A stretch of DNA of 64,000 nucleotides from Chara braunii (GCA_003427395.1 BFEA01000290.1:608884-672883), one strand, 5' to 3'. Shown: positions 44,501 through 56,063, counted from the first letter of the stretch. Program-made: numbers and translations. Notes: generated by a model not told the origin, from the letters alone.

Positions 44501-45335
44501 TGGGCTAATCACCCACCGACTCGCAAACACGTTGAACCCCTCGGCCCATGTTTCAAGATATGCGGGGTAGAAAAATTACGCCGACATCCTGAAGGCGTAG
44601 GAACCCACTGTTAAACAAAAAAAAGGTATGCGCTAAAGGTCTTTGACTCCCTCCACGGCCTCTAAGTCCGACGTTGCGCCCAAGTCGAACGGCGCAGGGG
44701 CATAAAGGTAACGTCACTAAATAATAGAAATCGTTCAGAAAATTTCAAACGCCGGAACATGACGAACCGAGGAAAAAGACCCACTAGCCCCGTTCCAACA
44801 CCGCCGACGGCAACCCAGGGGGAATAGCCCCGCCGGGCCTTCAACTCCTCGCCCCATCCGCACCAGTGCGTTCCCCGCGTCGTTGTCGCTCGACCTCGAT
44901 CCCTGAAACTCCTTGATGAAAGTCCGACACCCTAACCAATAGCGCTAGACCCAAGACTGGGTCTGGTTCTGACGACCACCTAAATAAACCGATACTGCGC
45001 AGCGCGCGGGCGTACTGAAAACACTTCAAAGCCTCCGCGTTGTCGACGTCGTCCTCCGTACGTACGAATAGGTCACAGGCAAGCACATCAATCAATGAGA
45101 CGTCACGGTAATCTTTTTAATCCCTGTTTAAATCAGAAGGAAAAAAGTTGGTCGGCGGTCACGCCGACTCTTCAACTATCAACAACTAAAAAGATCACGC
45201 GCGCCTCAAATCCGCGCGCCCACACACTCTTTACTCTAGTCAACCATCAACCGCATAGACAACGAACCCTGCGGCGACTCGCGCGGTATATTTAATTTTC
45301 AACCCAAAGCCATTTTTTGCCACTTGCAAAAACCA
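41503..45335. other. No supported gene; GC-rich, low-complexity frames
   Basis: Frames at 41776-42039, 42130-42462, 42559-42804, 43430-43708, 43846-44420 and 44662-45095 are Ala/Pro/Ser/Arg-rich, overlap on both strands and have no domain. A motif of the type caacaggtaRNctNcaNcc recurs near 42367, 42488, 42604 and 43004. The region is probably the interior of decayed retroelements. Confidence 0.45.
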
Positions 45336-45370
45336 GGGCGGATACCCTTGTAAGGGTATTCGCTCCGTCA
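45336..45370 (-). repeat. Family B LTR terminal palindrome, inverted copy
   Basis: On the minus strand it reads TGACGGAGCGAATACCCTTA then caagggtatccgccc, the same palindromic end as at 33481 and 46037. How far the LTR extends leftwards is not clear. Confidence 0.6.
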
Positions 45371-46036
45371 GCGGACCTTCCGATTCCGATCTGGGACTAA
45401 GACCTGAGGGGAGTCTCCTTGATGATGAGATTGGTTCAGGTAAATATCGGAGGGATCAAGAGTCAGGTCTAAATATTTTGATAGGAGAATTTTATCCTGT
45501 ATTGCGTAACCAATACGGGTACCAGCGTTAGAATAATAAAACGGTGGGCCGCAAATCCGGCCTGATAAACCGACTGTGGTGGGTTAAGACCAAGGTTGTC
45601 GATCCCCTCGCATTAGACTTCGGGTGGGACGGTAGAATCTGACTTAGGTCAAGACTCGCGTCCAAAGAGTAGGATTCAATTATGATTCCCAACTCCTCGG
45701 ATACCCAATGATGCCCCGACAAATAAAGTCTAAAATTAGGGGGGGGAAGACTATCATTATCTTCCTTGGTGACCTTTGTAACTGTAGTACAGATTCAGTA
45801 TCCCCACTTTGAGTCATATGAAATAATATTTCTTTGGTATTACAATTTTTCGGATATGTGGGAGACCAAGGTTAAAATCCTGGCAGTATGGACGCACCAA
45901 GAGGGACAGTGAGGGTCTTCAAACGGCAATTTCGTCCAGGAAATCGTATTTTGACAACTTGTCGAGTCAGAAAGCCCTTGTTTGCATTTAGATTCCCCCA
46001 GCGACGGGGACGTCGCTTATTGGGGTCCGGGAAGAC

Positions 46037-46235
46037 TGTCGGAGCAAACACCCTTACAAGGGTATTTGCTCATTATTTTGCATTCGATGTAGTATCGACG
46101 CCGGTTACCATACCGGGGATGACCTGAAATTAAAAGTAAGATTTTTTTGGCATGGCACAATAAAACAAACTTTCGACCATTGAGGTCGAGGTTGTTAGGT
46201 GACTATGTACAGTGATATGACCGCCGCGCACGACA
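46037..46235 (+). repeat. Family B LTR, solo, internally deleted
   Basis: Shares with 33481-33773 the start TGTCGGAGCAAACACCCTTA, the stretch actttcgaccatt(g/a)a(g)gtcgaggtt and the end ccgccgcgcacgaca, but lacks about 95 bp before that end. It is not followed by a PBS; LINE coding sequence begins immediately (FHLNNQVLEEPG). No target duplication seen. Confidence 0.75.
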
Positions 46236-46915
46236 ACGCGGCTTCTTTCACCTCAACAACCAAGTCTTGGAGGAACCAGGGGTGTCGGACTGGGTAGCAA
46301 AACACATGGCAGGCTGGAGAGCGCGAGACAACACTTTGACTCCACAGCGGAGTGGCTGGATGGGGGCATCGCAATCACCTCAGGGGTATTGGATGTCATA
46401 TCAAGAATCTTAGCAAGGGAAAGGAATAAAAGAGAGGCACACTGCAGAAAGAGGGTGGAGAACGCGAAAGAGCGCATAGAGGGCCACCCAATCTCAGCTA
46501 TGGTGTGGGTCACAGAGAGACAAAGGCGGATGGGGAAGTGAGACAGCATTCAAGAGGAAAAATAGAAAAAGTTGACATAAATTCTGAAGATAAAGGGAAT
46601 TGAGGCATGCGACAAAATGTCCAAGGAGACATTCCAAAGACTACAGCCAAGACGGGTTCAGCATCAAATGGTAGAACTAAGGCATCCGTTTGATGTTGCC
46701 TCCCCTCAAGCACGCACAACGTCAGGCATGCTTCACGACGCCAGGCTATACTACGAAGACATACTGTGCACCAGAAGACCAGGAGAGGATGTGAACACGG
46801 ACCTCTCGAGGAACTCAGATATGTGGGAGGACACAACGACGCAGTTGCAGATCACGAAAGACTAGATCTGGACGGACCTTTTGCATTAGAAGAGTTAACA
46901 TAAATTGTCAAAACC

Positions 46916-47521
46916 ATGGCCAAGGGGAAATCCCCTGGGGTGACAGTGGAGTTTTACGCTTCGCACTGGACGGTCTTCGGACCCCGCCTAATGGAGCTTT
47001 ACAATGAGATCCTGGTGGGAGGCAGGCTAGGGAAAGGTATGACACATGGGGTGATAGTGTTACTTTTCAAGAAGGGAGACAAAACGGACATCCGTAACTG
47101 GCGCCCCATTTCCCTCCTCAACGTGTCATACAAAATCCTTGCAAAGGCCTTGACACACTGTTTAGCGAAGCACTTGCCTAAGTTGGTGGAAGGAGACCAG
47201 GGCGCGTTCGTACAAGGAAGATCGATCTTCAACAACATAGTGACAACGATCGAGACCCTGGAAATGGTGCAGGAAGAAAGCCTCGACATGGTCGTCCTCC
47301 TCCTCAACCTGGAAAAGGCTTACGACAAGGTGAGATGGACTTTTGTCTTCACCACATTGAGGAGGATGGGGTTTGGCGAAGGCTTCTGCGCCTGGATAAA
47401 AGCCATGTATACCTTCTCAACCTCAGCGGTGATGGTCAATGACCACCTGTTAGACTCCTTCGTGCTCTCAAGGTCGCTTCGCCAAGGCTGTCCACTAGCC
47501 CCCCTTCGGAGAGATTCTTAA
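46916..47521 (+). pseudogene. LINE reverse transcriptase, N-terminal two thirds
   Basis: 201 residues: KGKSPGVTVEFYASHW, VLLFKKGDKTDIRNWRPISL, NVSYKILAKAL, GDQGAFVQGRSIFNNIVTTI, LLNLEKAYDKVRWTFVFTTL and LRQGCPLAP are reverse transcriptase blocks in order. The frame stops at 47519-47521 soon after block B, and the FADD catalytic block and about 200 residues beyond are missing: the next homologous sequence (LISLQIKKSSQDLLLQQRIS) belongs after the palm. So an internal deletion has removed the active site. It cannot be functional. Confidence 0.88.
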
Positions 47522-47565
47522 GAGTACTGATCAGCCTGCAAATCAAGAAATCATCCCAAGACCTT

Positions 47566-47922
47566 TTGCTGCAACAACGCATATCTGCACGACTGAATCT
47601 GTGGGGGAACACTTGGCATTTGTCCCTAGTAGGTCATGCGTTGGTAGTCAACATAACCTTATTTTCAATCCTCTGGTTTGTATCAATAGTAAGGGGGTTA
47701 GCGGATGGAGTGATCAGGGCGGTACAGCGGCTGGTAGCGCACTTCCTGTGGAAGCCCCGGGCCCAGACATCTAAAGGGTTCCTGTCCAAAGTAGCGTGGG
47801 ATACACTCACATTTCCTCGGCCCAAAGGAGATATGGGATTGTTGGACCTTGTCCGAAGGAATCAGGCTCAACTGCGTAATTGGCTGACCAAAGTAGCCAC
47901 TATGAAAACCCGGGAGCACTGA
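47566..47922 (+). pseudogene. LINE ORF2: post-RT connecting region
   Basis: ISARLNLWGNTWHLSLVGHA and HFLWKPRAQTSKGFLSKVAW are the typical post-palm region in plant LINEs. Homologous to 29897-30295. Ends at a stop; the continuation is in other frames. Confidence 0.75.
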
Positions 47923-47997
47923 GTGACAGTGGTTGAACGAATCCTGATGAGGGACTGAAAACTGAGCAGGCCACAAAACGTCTGGGCGTGCTTCTTC

Positions 47998-48351
47998 ATG
48001 CCTTCCTTTCGAAAGAAGAGACTCAAATCCAAATTCTGGGAACCGATTCGCCAGGCGTGGAACCAAGTACCTCCGGACAAGCAAACCCCCCCGAGCACAA
48101 AAAAGGAATTACTAAACCAGCTGCTGTTTGAAAACCCATCAGTGCTGGGTCAAGAAGGGCAGTCGTTTCTAGCTAATGGCTGCGGAAGAACCTTTGGTCA
48201 GGTCTGGGTCCGGAGGGGGGTGATGCGGATCTCATACCTGTGGTCCTCCACTCTGGGCGGATGGAAACCAATGGTCGAAATAAAGATCATACTAAGGGGT
48301 TCGCAGAGGACCGAGGAACACTGGAGACTTTTGATCAACTCCATCCCCTAA
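47998..48351 (+). pseudogene. LINE ORF2: linker before zf-RVT
   Basis: KSKFWEPIRQAWNQVPPDKQ and FGQVWVRRGVMRISYLWS correspond to 30250-30500. The continuation PAGTWYVPNQAGEEGMLWKL (48367-48480, other frame) corresponds to PQGAWYALQSLEEEMKFLKL at 30.6 kb. Broken into pieces by frameshifts. Confidence 0.7.
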
Positions 48352-48726
48352 GAATAGTTAGCCATCTTGGGACCGGAAAGGACGGACCCAGCAGGAACGT
48401 GGTACGTACCGAACCAAGCAGGCGAGGAGGGAATGTTGTGGAAACTCGCAGAGATACTTCCCAGCGGTTTCGGGTGCATCAAACGTTGGAAGTGTGAAGG
48501 TCCGGATAACATTCTGACACTGATGGTGAAAGGCACGATAATGCTATGGGATAACCCCTCACAAGCCCGAGTCTTGGCAACCCGAAGTCGAAGATCCTCA
48601 GTCCGCAGTTACACTTAGGTGGGCAAACGGTCGCTCAGACAACTATGTATAGACCCTGCCGTATGAAGTTGGTCACCGTCATCAAAGGAGGAGAGTGCCC
48701 TGAGCCTACAAAATTTTTCGATCTCA

Positions 48727-49926
48727 GTGGGGTATAACCAATACGCCAACAAGCTAAAAACGTCAGCACAAGTAGCGATCCCCCGATGGCAGGACGTCTG
48801 GGTCAAAGATCTATCGGACACAGCGTCTAATTTCGATAAGCTTTGGGAAACCCTCACCTCCCTACCGAATGGAAAGCAAGTCAGCCTGCTATGGATGTTG
48901 TCCCTAATGGTAACCCCTTCGGCGGTCTGGTTGGCAAGCAGAGGTATGGAGTTGAGCCTAGCCTACACAAGGTGTAGCTGGCCTTTCGAGTCCACCAGAC
49001 ACTTATGGTGGGAATGCCCAACCTCCAAATGTATCTGGAACTGGTGGGCCCACCATTGGAGGGAGCTCGGGGGCGAAGACGTCGAGTGGAATGAGAGGTG
49101 GCACAAGCGGTTATCGGGTAGCTGAAAATTCAAGAATGAAATTCTGAAGTGAGAGTTTTGGGCAGTCTGAAAATCCTGAATGGTCCTGAAGTGGTGAAAG
49201 GTCCGAAGACCCTGAAAACCACCTGTTTAGGCAGGCTGCATCCTGAAGTGGTGAAGGGTGTCCCGAAGTGGTCAAGTGAGAGTTTTGGGCAGTTTGAAAA
49301 TCTTGAATGGTCCTGAAGTGGTGAAAAATCCGAAGACCATGAAAACCACCCTTCACCACTTGAAGATGCAACCTGCCTAAACAAGTGTTTTTCAGGGTCC
49401 TCGGAGCTTTCACCACTTCAGGACCATTCATGATTTTCAGACCTGAATGATCTTGAAGAGGTGAAAGGTCCGAAGACCATGAAAACCATTTGTTCAGGTA
49501 GGCTGCATCGTGAAGTGGTGATGAAAAATACAACTGTTGTTAACCTTCTCTCAGAGGTGGGTGTTGTTGGGCTTCCTCCCAACAAATGTCGTAGCACATC
49601 GTGGATGGGGCTACATCGCTCATGTGGTAAGAGGCCTAATCTGCGAAACCATCTGGTCAGACAGGAACAGATCGAGATTCCAGGGACGCCCGTTCTCAGA
49701 CTTGGAAGTTAAACACATGAAACAGGGATTGAAGCACGCTATCTGGACGGGCTGGAGGAGAAGGGCCAAATCCGAAAAGGGCAGTCGACGCCAGCTGCGG
49801 TGGACGGTTCCTCCGAACTTGGGCAAAGAACCATCAACAGCGGTACACTCTAGGAAAGGCTTAATGTTGTCAAAATGGGTACTAGAGGTTCCCCCTCTGA
49901 GAGTGGGCAGAGATGCGGCTTTCTAA
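48727..49926 (+). pseudogene. LINE zf-RVT domain, split by an insertion
   Basis: First part, to 49101: LLWMLSLMVTPSAVWLASRG, YTRCSWPFESTRHLWWECPT, CIWNWWAHHWRELGGEDVEW, NERW. Second part, from 49553: RWVLLGFLPTNVVAHRGWGY, VRGLICETIWSDRNRSRFQG and on to the natural C-terminus. Removing 49102-49552 together with one copy of AGAGGTGG restores the frame exactly as in the LINE at 31.0-31.7 kb (EWNKEWVLLGG). The coding sequence therefore records a precise insertion. Confidence 0.88.
49102..49552. mobile_element. 451-bp foldback MITE with 8-bp target duplication
   Basis: Flanked by AGAGGTGG at 49094-49101 and 49553-49560. Interior: a module of about 95 bp (tgaatggtcctgaagtggtg, gaaaggtccgaagac, gaaaaccacctgtttaggca, ggctgcatcctgaagtggtg) at 49170-49265, its inverted copy at about 49345-49440 and a further direct copy at 49440-49525. 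Ends are weakly inverted (aagcggttatc / gagaaggttaac). An 8-bp duplication is typical of hAT elements; no transposase is present, so it is non-autonomous. Confidence 0.85.
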
Positions 49927-50562
49927 CCTAGGAACAATGGGCAGTATTAGCATCAGGCTAGACTAGACTCGGAACTAGGTCACTCAGTTCTTGGGACCAG
50001 GACACTCGGTCCCTGCTAGGGCCGCAGTGGGCCGTTAGGAGAGTGCCAATAGGTTAAGACTTAGCCTGATGGGCCGCGTTAGTCCCATGGGTAAGTCAGG
50101 CAGGGAAAGGTTCAAAGGATTAACTAGTCAGACTCTGAGCAACGTGGTTGAAACTACTCAATCCTGTCGTTTCAAAAGAACAGCAAGTCCAAGAACCTGA
50201 GTTATAGACCTGCAGTCCGGATAGCCGCTGAATGTGAGGCTTCAAGCAGTTACAAAGAGTTCACGTTGGCAGGGTGTAGGCAATAGCAGCACCGCCTCTT
50301 CAATATTTTGTATTTCTTCAAGCTGTGACCCAAGGATAGGAATCTGGAAAGTTGGTAGTTTTTGAACTTAAAAACATAAAAATAAAAAAAATTGGCAATG
50401 TAATTGGTTCTGGTTCTGCCGAACTGTAAGCGAAACTGGCTGAGGCTGCCAGGATAGCTCCGGGTTGAATTGTGAGGTCCCCGGCCTCAACTCTTTGTTC
50501 TGGAAATAATGGACCGTTTTAAAAAAAAATAAAAAATAAAAAAATAATAATAATAAAAATTT

Positions 50563-51729
50563 AGCTGTGGCACCGTGGAGCTGCCTCAACTAAATGGCGC
50601 AAGTGGCACAAGGTCCCGAAGTTAGTGGGACATGGTCCCAGGCCAAAGTTGTTTGTGTTGCATTGTTGTACAACATTTGTTTTTTTCGGATTTTTGAAAA
50701 TTTCTGATTATTTTTGGAAAATCGAAATTCCAAAAATTCGAATAGAACATACGTATGCTGTATTCGAATACAACTTACGTAGTTATATCGAGCGTCTGTT
50801 CTATTGGGAAAAACAAAGGAAAAACAAACAAACCCGATTTCCGTACGTACGTTTTTTTGGGCGAATCGCGTCCGCAAAGAGGCGGGTGAACTTCTTTTGG
50901 AACTTGTTGCAGACCGAAGTGGTGGGCAAAAACGAAGGTGGGCTTGAGGGTATTTGCGGGGGACCGGTAGGCCACCGGCCATAAACCGGACGGTGGTTCG
51001 CCTTGAACGTGTGGGGAAAGATGAGCGGGCTACCGGTCGCAGGCTTTTGAAAATACTGGTAACCCACCGCTGCAGGCCGATGGACCAGCAGATCAGTGGA
51101 GGCCCTTCTTTACTGCGGATATCGCACGAGCTGCACTGTCTAAACACGCCTCCCTCCTCCCCTCCTCCCCTCCTTCCGTTCATTTTTCCCGCCAAGCCAA
51201 GGTTTTCACATTTGCAGCGCCAACGCGACCTTGTCAGGAGCGGATGCGGAGAGGAGCGAGCGTGCTGGAGCGCGCCACGCGGCGGAAGGCAGGGGGATAA
51301 GCAGCGAAGGACAATCTTACGATGCCGCTGGTAAGAAGGAAACTCAATCAATCGGGGGGGTTGGGGGGGATCAGTTGTCTATCCGTAGGGGAGGTGGTGA
51401 AGACTCCCTCCGTTCTACCAACTCCCGTCAATCTAAGCCCTGTCTGTCCTCCGGACCTTCTCCGTTGTTCCTGCATCCGCCGTTTTGCGTCTCTTATTAC
51501 CAGAATCTCTCTGTCACCTAAGCTCTTCTCGCTCTTGCCGTCTTCCCATCTCCCCTTCCCTTTGTCACGTTCGTTCTACGTTTCTCTTCCTCCCCCCCCT
51601 CTCTGTTTGTCTCTCTTTCCCTCTCATCTTCGGCCTCCCCCTTCTCTCTTGGTCTCTTTCTCTCGTCGTCTCCCTCTCTTTCTTCTCTCATCTTCCTCCC
51701 TCCCTCTCGGTCTCTCTTATCTCATAATG
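50563..51729. other. No supported gene
   Basis: The 253-aa minus-strand frame 50590-51351 and its counter-frames lack any domain. tttagttgaggcaNctcNacggtg near 50570-50596 (minus) also occurs at 32415-32440 (plus), so part is a dispersed repeat. An ATGCCGCTG followed by GTAAGA at 51322 looks like a very short first exon and donor site, but nothing downstream supports a gene. Confidence 0.45.

Positions 51730-51792
<63 letters not shown>
51730..51792. repeat. (CT)n microsatellite
   Basis: Uninterrupted CT dinucleotides, about 31 units, inside a 450-bp pyrimidine-rich stretch. Confidence 0.98.
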
Positions 51793-51795
<3 letters not shown>

Positions 51796-51909
51796 GCATC
51801 TTGTCCCTCCCCCACTTTCTCTCTTACTGTATCTTGGTGTCCCTTTTTCTTGTCCTTTCCTCTTTTCCTTCTCCCTGCCACCCCTTCTCCTTTCTTTCTT
51901 CTGCTATCT

Positions 51910-52754
51910 TGGTCTCTTCTTGTCGTCGTCGTGCTGCTTAGCGTTCGTTGTATGCTATTGGCCATCGCCAATCCCAAAAACGAAGCTTGTGTGTCTCGTT
52001 CACGGCGATGACGAGAACGAATGAGAAGAAGACGGAAAAATAAGAAAACGAAGGGACAAAAGGACTGAAGGCTAAGAAAAGCACAATCAGTAGTGACAGT
52101 GATGGTGGTAATTCCTCCTACTCCTGCTGCTGCTGCTGACGTTGGCGGTGTAGTTAAGGTGATGATGATCGTTGGGGTTGATGCTGCTCCTGTTCCGGCT
52201 TCTCTGCTGTTCTGCTTCTCTGCTTCTCTGCTTCTCTGCGTCTCTGCTTCTCTGCTTCTCTGCGTCTCTGCCGCTGGTGCTGCTGCTGCTGCTGCTGGCG
52301 ATGATGATCAAGCTCAACCAGTGTATAGATGGTATGAACAGCTGCAAGATGTGACGGTGATGATGAGGTCCTCGAAGATGACGTTGCGATGACCACGTTC
52401 ATGATGATCGTGGTGATGATGATGGAGTCAGGAGTGGTGTTAGTGGATGCCAATTGCGGGTACAGGAATTGGAGAAGAGAGACCTGTGGTGATGATGACG
52501 AGAATGACGAGAATGACGCCGGTTACGATGGGCCTTGCAAAAGATGGTGGNNNNNNNTGTCGTCGTCGTGCTGCTTAGTGTTCGCCGTATGGTATTGGCC
52601 ATCGCCAATCCGAAAGCGAAGCTTGCGTCTCTTTCACGGCGATGACGACAACGAAGAAGAAGAAGACGGAAAAAGAAGAAAACGAATGAACAAAAGACCT
52701 GAAGGCTAAGAAAAGCACAATCAGTAGTGGCAGTGATGGTCGTAATTCCTCCTC

Positions 52755-52790
<36 letters not shown>

Positions 52791-53153
52791 GCGGTGTAGT
52801 TACGGTGATGATGATCCTTGTGGTTGGTTGGTACTGCTCATCCTCCTCCTGATCCTGCTTCTCTGCTTCTCTGCCGCTGGTGGTGCTGCTGCTGCTGCTG
52901 GCGATGATGATCAAGCTCAACCAGTGTATAGATGGTACGAACAGCTGCAAGATGTGACGGTGATGATGAGGTCCTCGAAGATGACGTTGCGATGATCACG
53001 TTCATGATGATCGTGGTGATGATGATGGAGTCAGGAATGGTGTTAGTGGATGCCAATGGCGGGTACAGGAATTGGAGAAGAGAGACCTGTGGTGATGATG
53101 ACGAGAATGACGAGAATGACGCCGGTTACGATGGGCCTTGCAAAAGATGGTGG
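51910..53153. repeat. About 630-bp duplication on both sides of a 7-N gap
   Basis: 51910-52549 and 52557-53153 share their whole length: cgtcgtgctgctta, ggccatcgccaatcc, ctgaaggctaagaaaagcac, ctgctgctgctg tracts, ggtgatgatgat, aagctcaaccagtgtataga, atgatggagtcagga and ggccttgcaaaagatggtgg. The first copy stops at the N run exactly where the second goes on with acgagaag. They differ by substitutions and by trinucleotide length, as two haplotypes would. Open frames here are CTG/GAT low complexity. Confidence 0.85.
52550..52556. other. Assembly gap (7 N)
   Basis: Run of N between the two copies of the duplication above. Confidence 1.
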
Positions 53154-54546
53154 ACGAGAAGAAAGTCAAGAAGTATAAGTGTGGCGATGATGTTGAAAGA
53201 AACAGGGCGAGGAGGAGGAGAAAGGCTACGCGAGGGCAGACGTGAAGCTGGACAGGAGAAAGAAGAGGACTCTGACAGTGTGTGGACAGTGGCGTGAAGC
53301 TGTATGACTTGAAGATGTGAGGGTGTTGCAAAGAGAGAGGAAGGTGTGAGGGAGGACGTAAAAGAGGACGAGGGGAGGGCGTTGCGAAGAGAGAAGATGT
53401 GAGGGTGACAAAAAGAGGAGGAGGAGGTGGTCAATGCATCTCAACGGCTGCTATGTGGGATAGTGGCGGCCTTCGACGCGGGCGTTGACTTCTTCGAAGA
53501 AGAAAGACGGGCTTGTCCATGACGCCCGCGATGAGCGCTGCAGTTGGGGTGGGCGATGCAGTCACGGAAGCGAACAGAGGAATTACTTAGTGAAGCCGAC
53601 GTTTTTAACAGTCTGAGGAGGTGAAGAAAAGAGAGAGGAGGGGATGCCAAAGCATGGAGAAGGTACAGGGGTCGGAGGGGAAAGAGAGAGAGGAGAGGAG
53701 GGTACCAATAGCCTTCAGATCAGATAGAAGAGAAGATGATGGATGAAGATGGTATGCATATGATCACCGCGAGTACGATCAGGAAGAGGAGAGAAAAAAA
53801 ACAAAGGGAGATGAAAAGAGGAAATAGGTGTAGGAGCCAGAACCATGAGGTTCTGTTATTACTAAAAAAAAAAAAGAAGAAGGAAATAGGTGTAATTAGG
53901 ACGAAGAGAGGGGAGGCGAAAGAGAGAAGAGAAAGATGGAATGGAAGGTGGACCTGTAGGAACGCGGAGGATGAGGAGAGAGTAAACGTTCGAAAGAATG
54001 GTGATTGGGAGGGGCAGGATGAGGAGGAGGAGGGTACGGGCAGGACGAGGAGAAGGTAAACGTAGACGCTGAGAAGAATGAGGAGTGGAAATCCGAAAAA
54101 AAAATAAATGGAAAAACGCCAGATTGCCGCGGATTGTAGAGGATAATGCTACTGTATATTATTCCAGAAAGAAATTCCAAATTTATTCCAAAAAAGTAAG
54201 AATGGGGTGGCTAACCAAAAGAAAAGAAAAAAGAAAAAAAAAAGAATGGGGTGGCAGTGGAGATTCCGATCGCGATCGTCTCCAATTTCCCCGTGAGCCC
54301 ACGTGAACGGGTTTTGGTTGGGAGGCGAGGAGGAGGAGAGGAGGTAGAGTAAAGAGACAGTACGGTACGCAGTGGATGGAAACGGGTTAGGAGGGGAGGA
54401 GGAGGAGGAGGAAAGCCCTCCCAAAACTCTCGATGAGCAACAGGAGGTAGAGTAGGCAAGGGGGGAAGGGGAATAGCGAGAGAGCTGTAGTGCGGGCCCG
54501 GCGCGGTCTGCGCGCGCCCACCTTCCCTTCCCCCTCTCTCTCCCAC
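53154..54546. other. Purine-rich stretch without a supported gene
   Basis: Long GA-rich plus strand with CT-rich complement; frames such as 53736-54059 encode Arg/Glu/Lys runs only. No domain. Confidence 0.5.
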
Positions 54547-54657
54547 CTACCGTGTTCCCCCGAATACAACGTACGGTCATTATAGCTGTATCTAGACGGA
54601 AAGATGCCTCAAATGCAGCTATAATGACCGTACGTTGTATTCGGGGGAAGAAGGTAG
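54547..54657. repeat. 111-bp foldback element, copy 1 of a short family
   Basis: Left arm ctaccgtgttcccccgaata then caacgtacggtcattatagctg; right arm is its near-perfect reverse complement, ending cgggggaagaaggtag. Related copies lie at 55835-55946 and 59513-59613, with halves at about 54995-55038, 60775-60850 and 60975. Probable MITE with CTACCGTCTTC-type ends. Confidence 0.85.
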
Positions 54658-54674
54658 TCTTCATCGTCTCCTTT

Positions 54675-54750
54675 AATCATCGCCGCTCTTTTGATTTAAC
54701 CGTTGCGATGGTGCTGGATTTACCGTTAAGTCAAAAGAGCGGCGATGATT
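54675..54750. repeat. Inverted repeat, 28-bp arms
   Basis: aatcatcgccgctcttttga (54675) and its complement tcaaaagagcggcgatgatt (ending 54750) enclose about 20 bp; ttaaccgt/accgttaa extends the stem. It lies only 17 bp from the previous foldback but is unrelated in sequence. Confidence 0.85.
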
Positions 54751-54949
54751 TACCGATCTCGATTGTTATTGGAGAGAACGGAAGAAGAGCAGAAAAAAAG
54801 TCATCGCTTGCAGAGAGCTGGGTGCATTTCAGGCTTGGACAGGCAGGCAGATTCGTCCTCCTTGGTCTCTTTTAGGATTTTAGGATTAGGGCGGGCGGCT
54901 CTCTGTGTCGTTGTCACGGGGGTGAATTGGCTTCATTTGGAAAAAAAAG

Positions 54950-55745
54950 GCTTCGTGAACTCGTAGGCATCTGGACCGAAAGTTGTGCCGAATACACAGC
55001 TATAATGACCGGGCGTTCTATTCGAGTGAAGACGTAGGACCTTCGTAAATGTATTGTTGGACTGCGATTGCGGCGAGATCGGATATGGATGAATCTGACT
55101 GCAATCATGTCCAGAGCTTATTAGAAAAAAGTCCCTAGTGTTTAGTATCTTTTACTCGATTATTAATTTATTATTCATTTCGTTTAGAAGTTTTTTTTTT
55201 TTTTTTTTTTTTTTTTGGTTGAACTCTTAGACCATACCTACACTTGTACTTTCCTAGATGTATTGGACTGCGATTGCGGCGAGATCTGGATGAATCTGAC
55301 TGCAATCATGTCCAGAGCTTATTAGAAAAAAGTCCCTAGTGTTTAGTATCTTTTACTCGATTATTATTTATTTCGTTTAGAAGCTTCGTGAACTCGTAGG
55401 CCATACTACTTACACTAGGACTCTCGTAGATGTATTGGACTGCGATTGCAGCTAGATCTGGATGAATCTGACTGCAATCACGTCCAGATCTAGTGCGATT
55501 ATGCCCTTACAGTTTTTCCTGGTTTAGGGTTTAGTATCTTTTTTTGCTCGATTATTCTTTCGTTTAGATTGGAGAGCTTTCGAGAGTCCAGTTGCAATAT
55601 TATTACTGTATAACGTGGTCGAGTCTGTCGGGCCAAAGAGCCCGAATTATCTTCTATATACGGCGATATCTGGATGTATCGGACTGCGATTGCGGCGAGA
55701 TCTGGATGAATCTGACTGCAATCTCGTCCAGCATCTTTCATGATG
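54950..55745. repeat. Tandem repeat of about 175-210 bp, 3.5 copies
   Basis: Units contain tattggactgcgattgcggc, gagatctggatgaatctgac, tgcaatcatgtccagagctt, agtccctagtgtttagtatc, cgattatt and cttcgtgaactcgtaggc. The first unit carries half of a CTACCGTC-type foldback (about 54965-55038) and the T tract at 55191-55216 interrupts the next. Confidence 0.8.
55191..55216. repeat. T26 homopolymer
   Basis: Run of T inside the tandem array; absent from the other units at the same point, so a later expansion or insertion. Confidence 0.85.
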
Positions 55746-55834
55746 TGTGACATACAGTATTACAGTATTATCTTCTATATACTCTCATCCGTCAACAACC
55801 GAATAGAACGCCTACGGTAGTTATGAAGGGAGGC

Positions 55835-55946
55835 TCCCGTCTTCAGCCGAATAGAACGCCCGGTCATTATAGCTGTGTATTGGGCACAACTTTCGGTCCA
55901 GATGCAGCGATAATGACAGGGCGTTCTATTCGGTTGAAGACGGTAG
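55835..55946. repeat. Foldback element, copy 2
   Basis: cccgtcttcagccgaataga and acgcccggtcattatagctg on the left pair with agcgataatgacagggcgtt and ctattcggttgaagacggta on the right. Same family as 54547-54657 (shared tcattatagctg core and accgtcttc end). Confidence 0.85.
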
Positions 55947-56063
55947 AGTTCGAGCCTCGCTGGTGAAAGAGCCGTCAACAAGGTGAGAGACTGAGAGAGA
56001 CTAACTACCGTTCACCCTTAACGCCAAAATGGTCTATATTCATTTTGGCGTCTATATTCATTC

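Larger units (their letters stand above)
46236..50562 (+). mobile_element. L1-type LINE, decayed, interrupted by a foldback element
   Basis: Order: pre-RT region (VLEEPGVSDWVAKHMAGW), reverse transcriptase, connecting region, zf-RVT, 3' UTR, A-rich tail at about 50518-50562. The end of the 3' UTR (gaattgtgaggtccccggcctc then A-rich) matches the minus-strand tails at 57.3, 58.4 and 59.15 kb, so these belong to one LINE family. The element carries a 451-bp insertion at 49102-49552. Confidence 0.88.

Noticed and set aside
46037-46240. Target-site duplication around the family B solo LTR
   Set aside because: The flanking pentamers (gaagac and acgcg) do not match.
50590-51351. 253-codon minus-strand ORF
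   Set aside because: Composition bias, opposed open frames and no conserved motif; part matches a dispersed repeat.
51322-52011. 229-codon ORF through the CT-rich region
   Set aside because: Mostly Leu/Ser/Pro from the CT microsatellite; the possible ATG-GT exon start has no supporting downstream exon.
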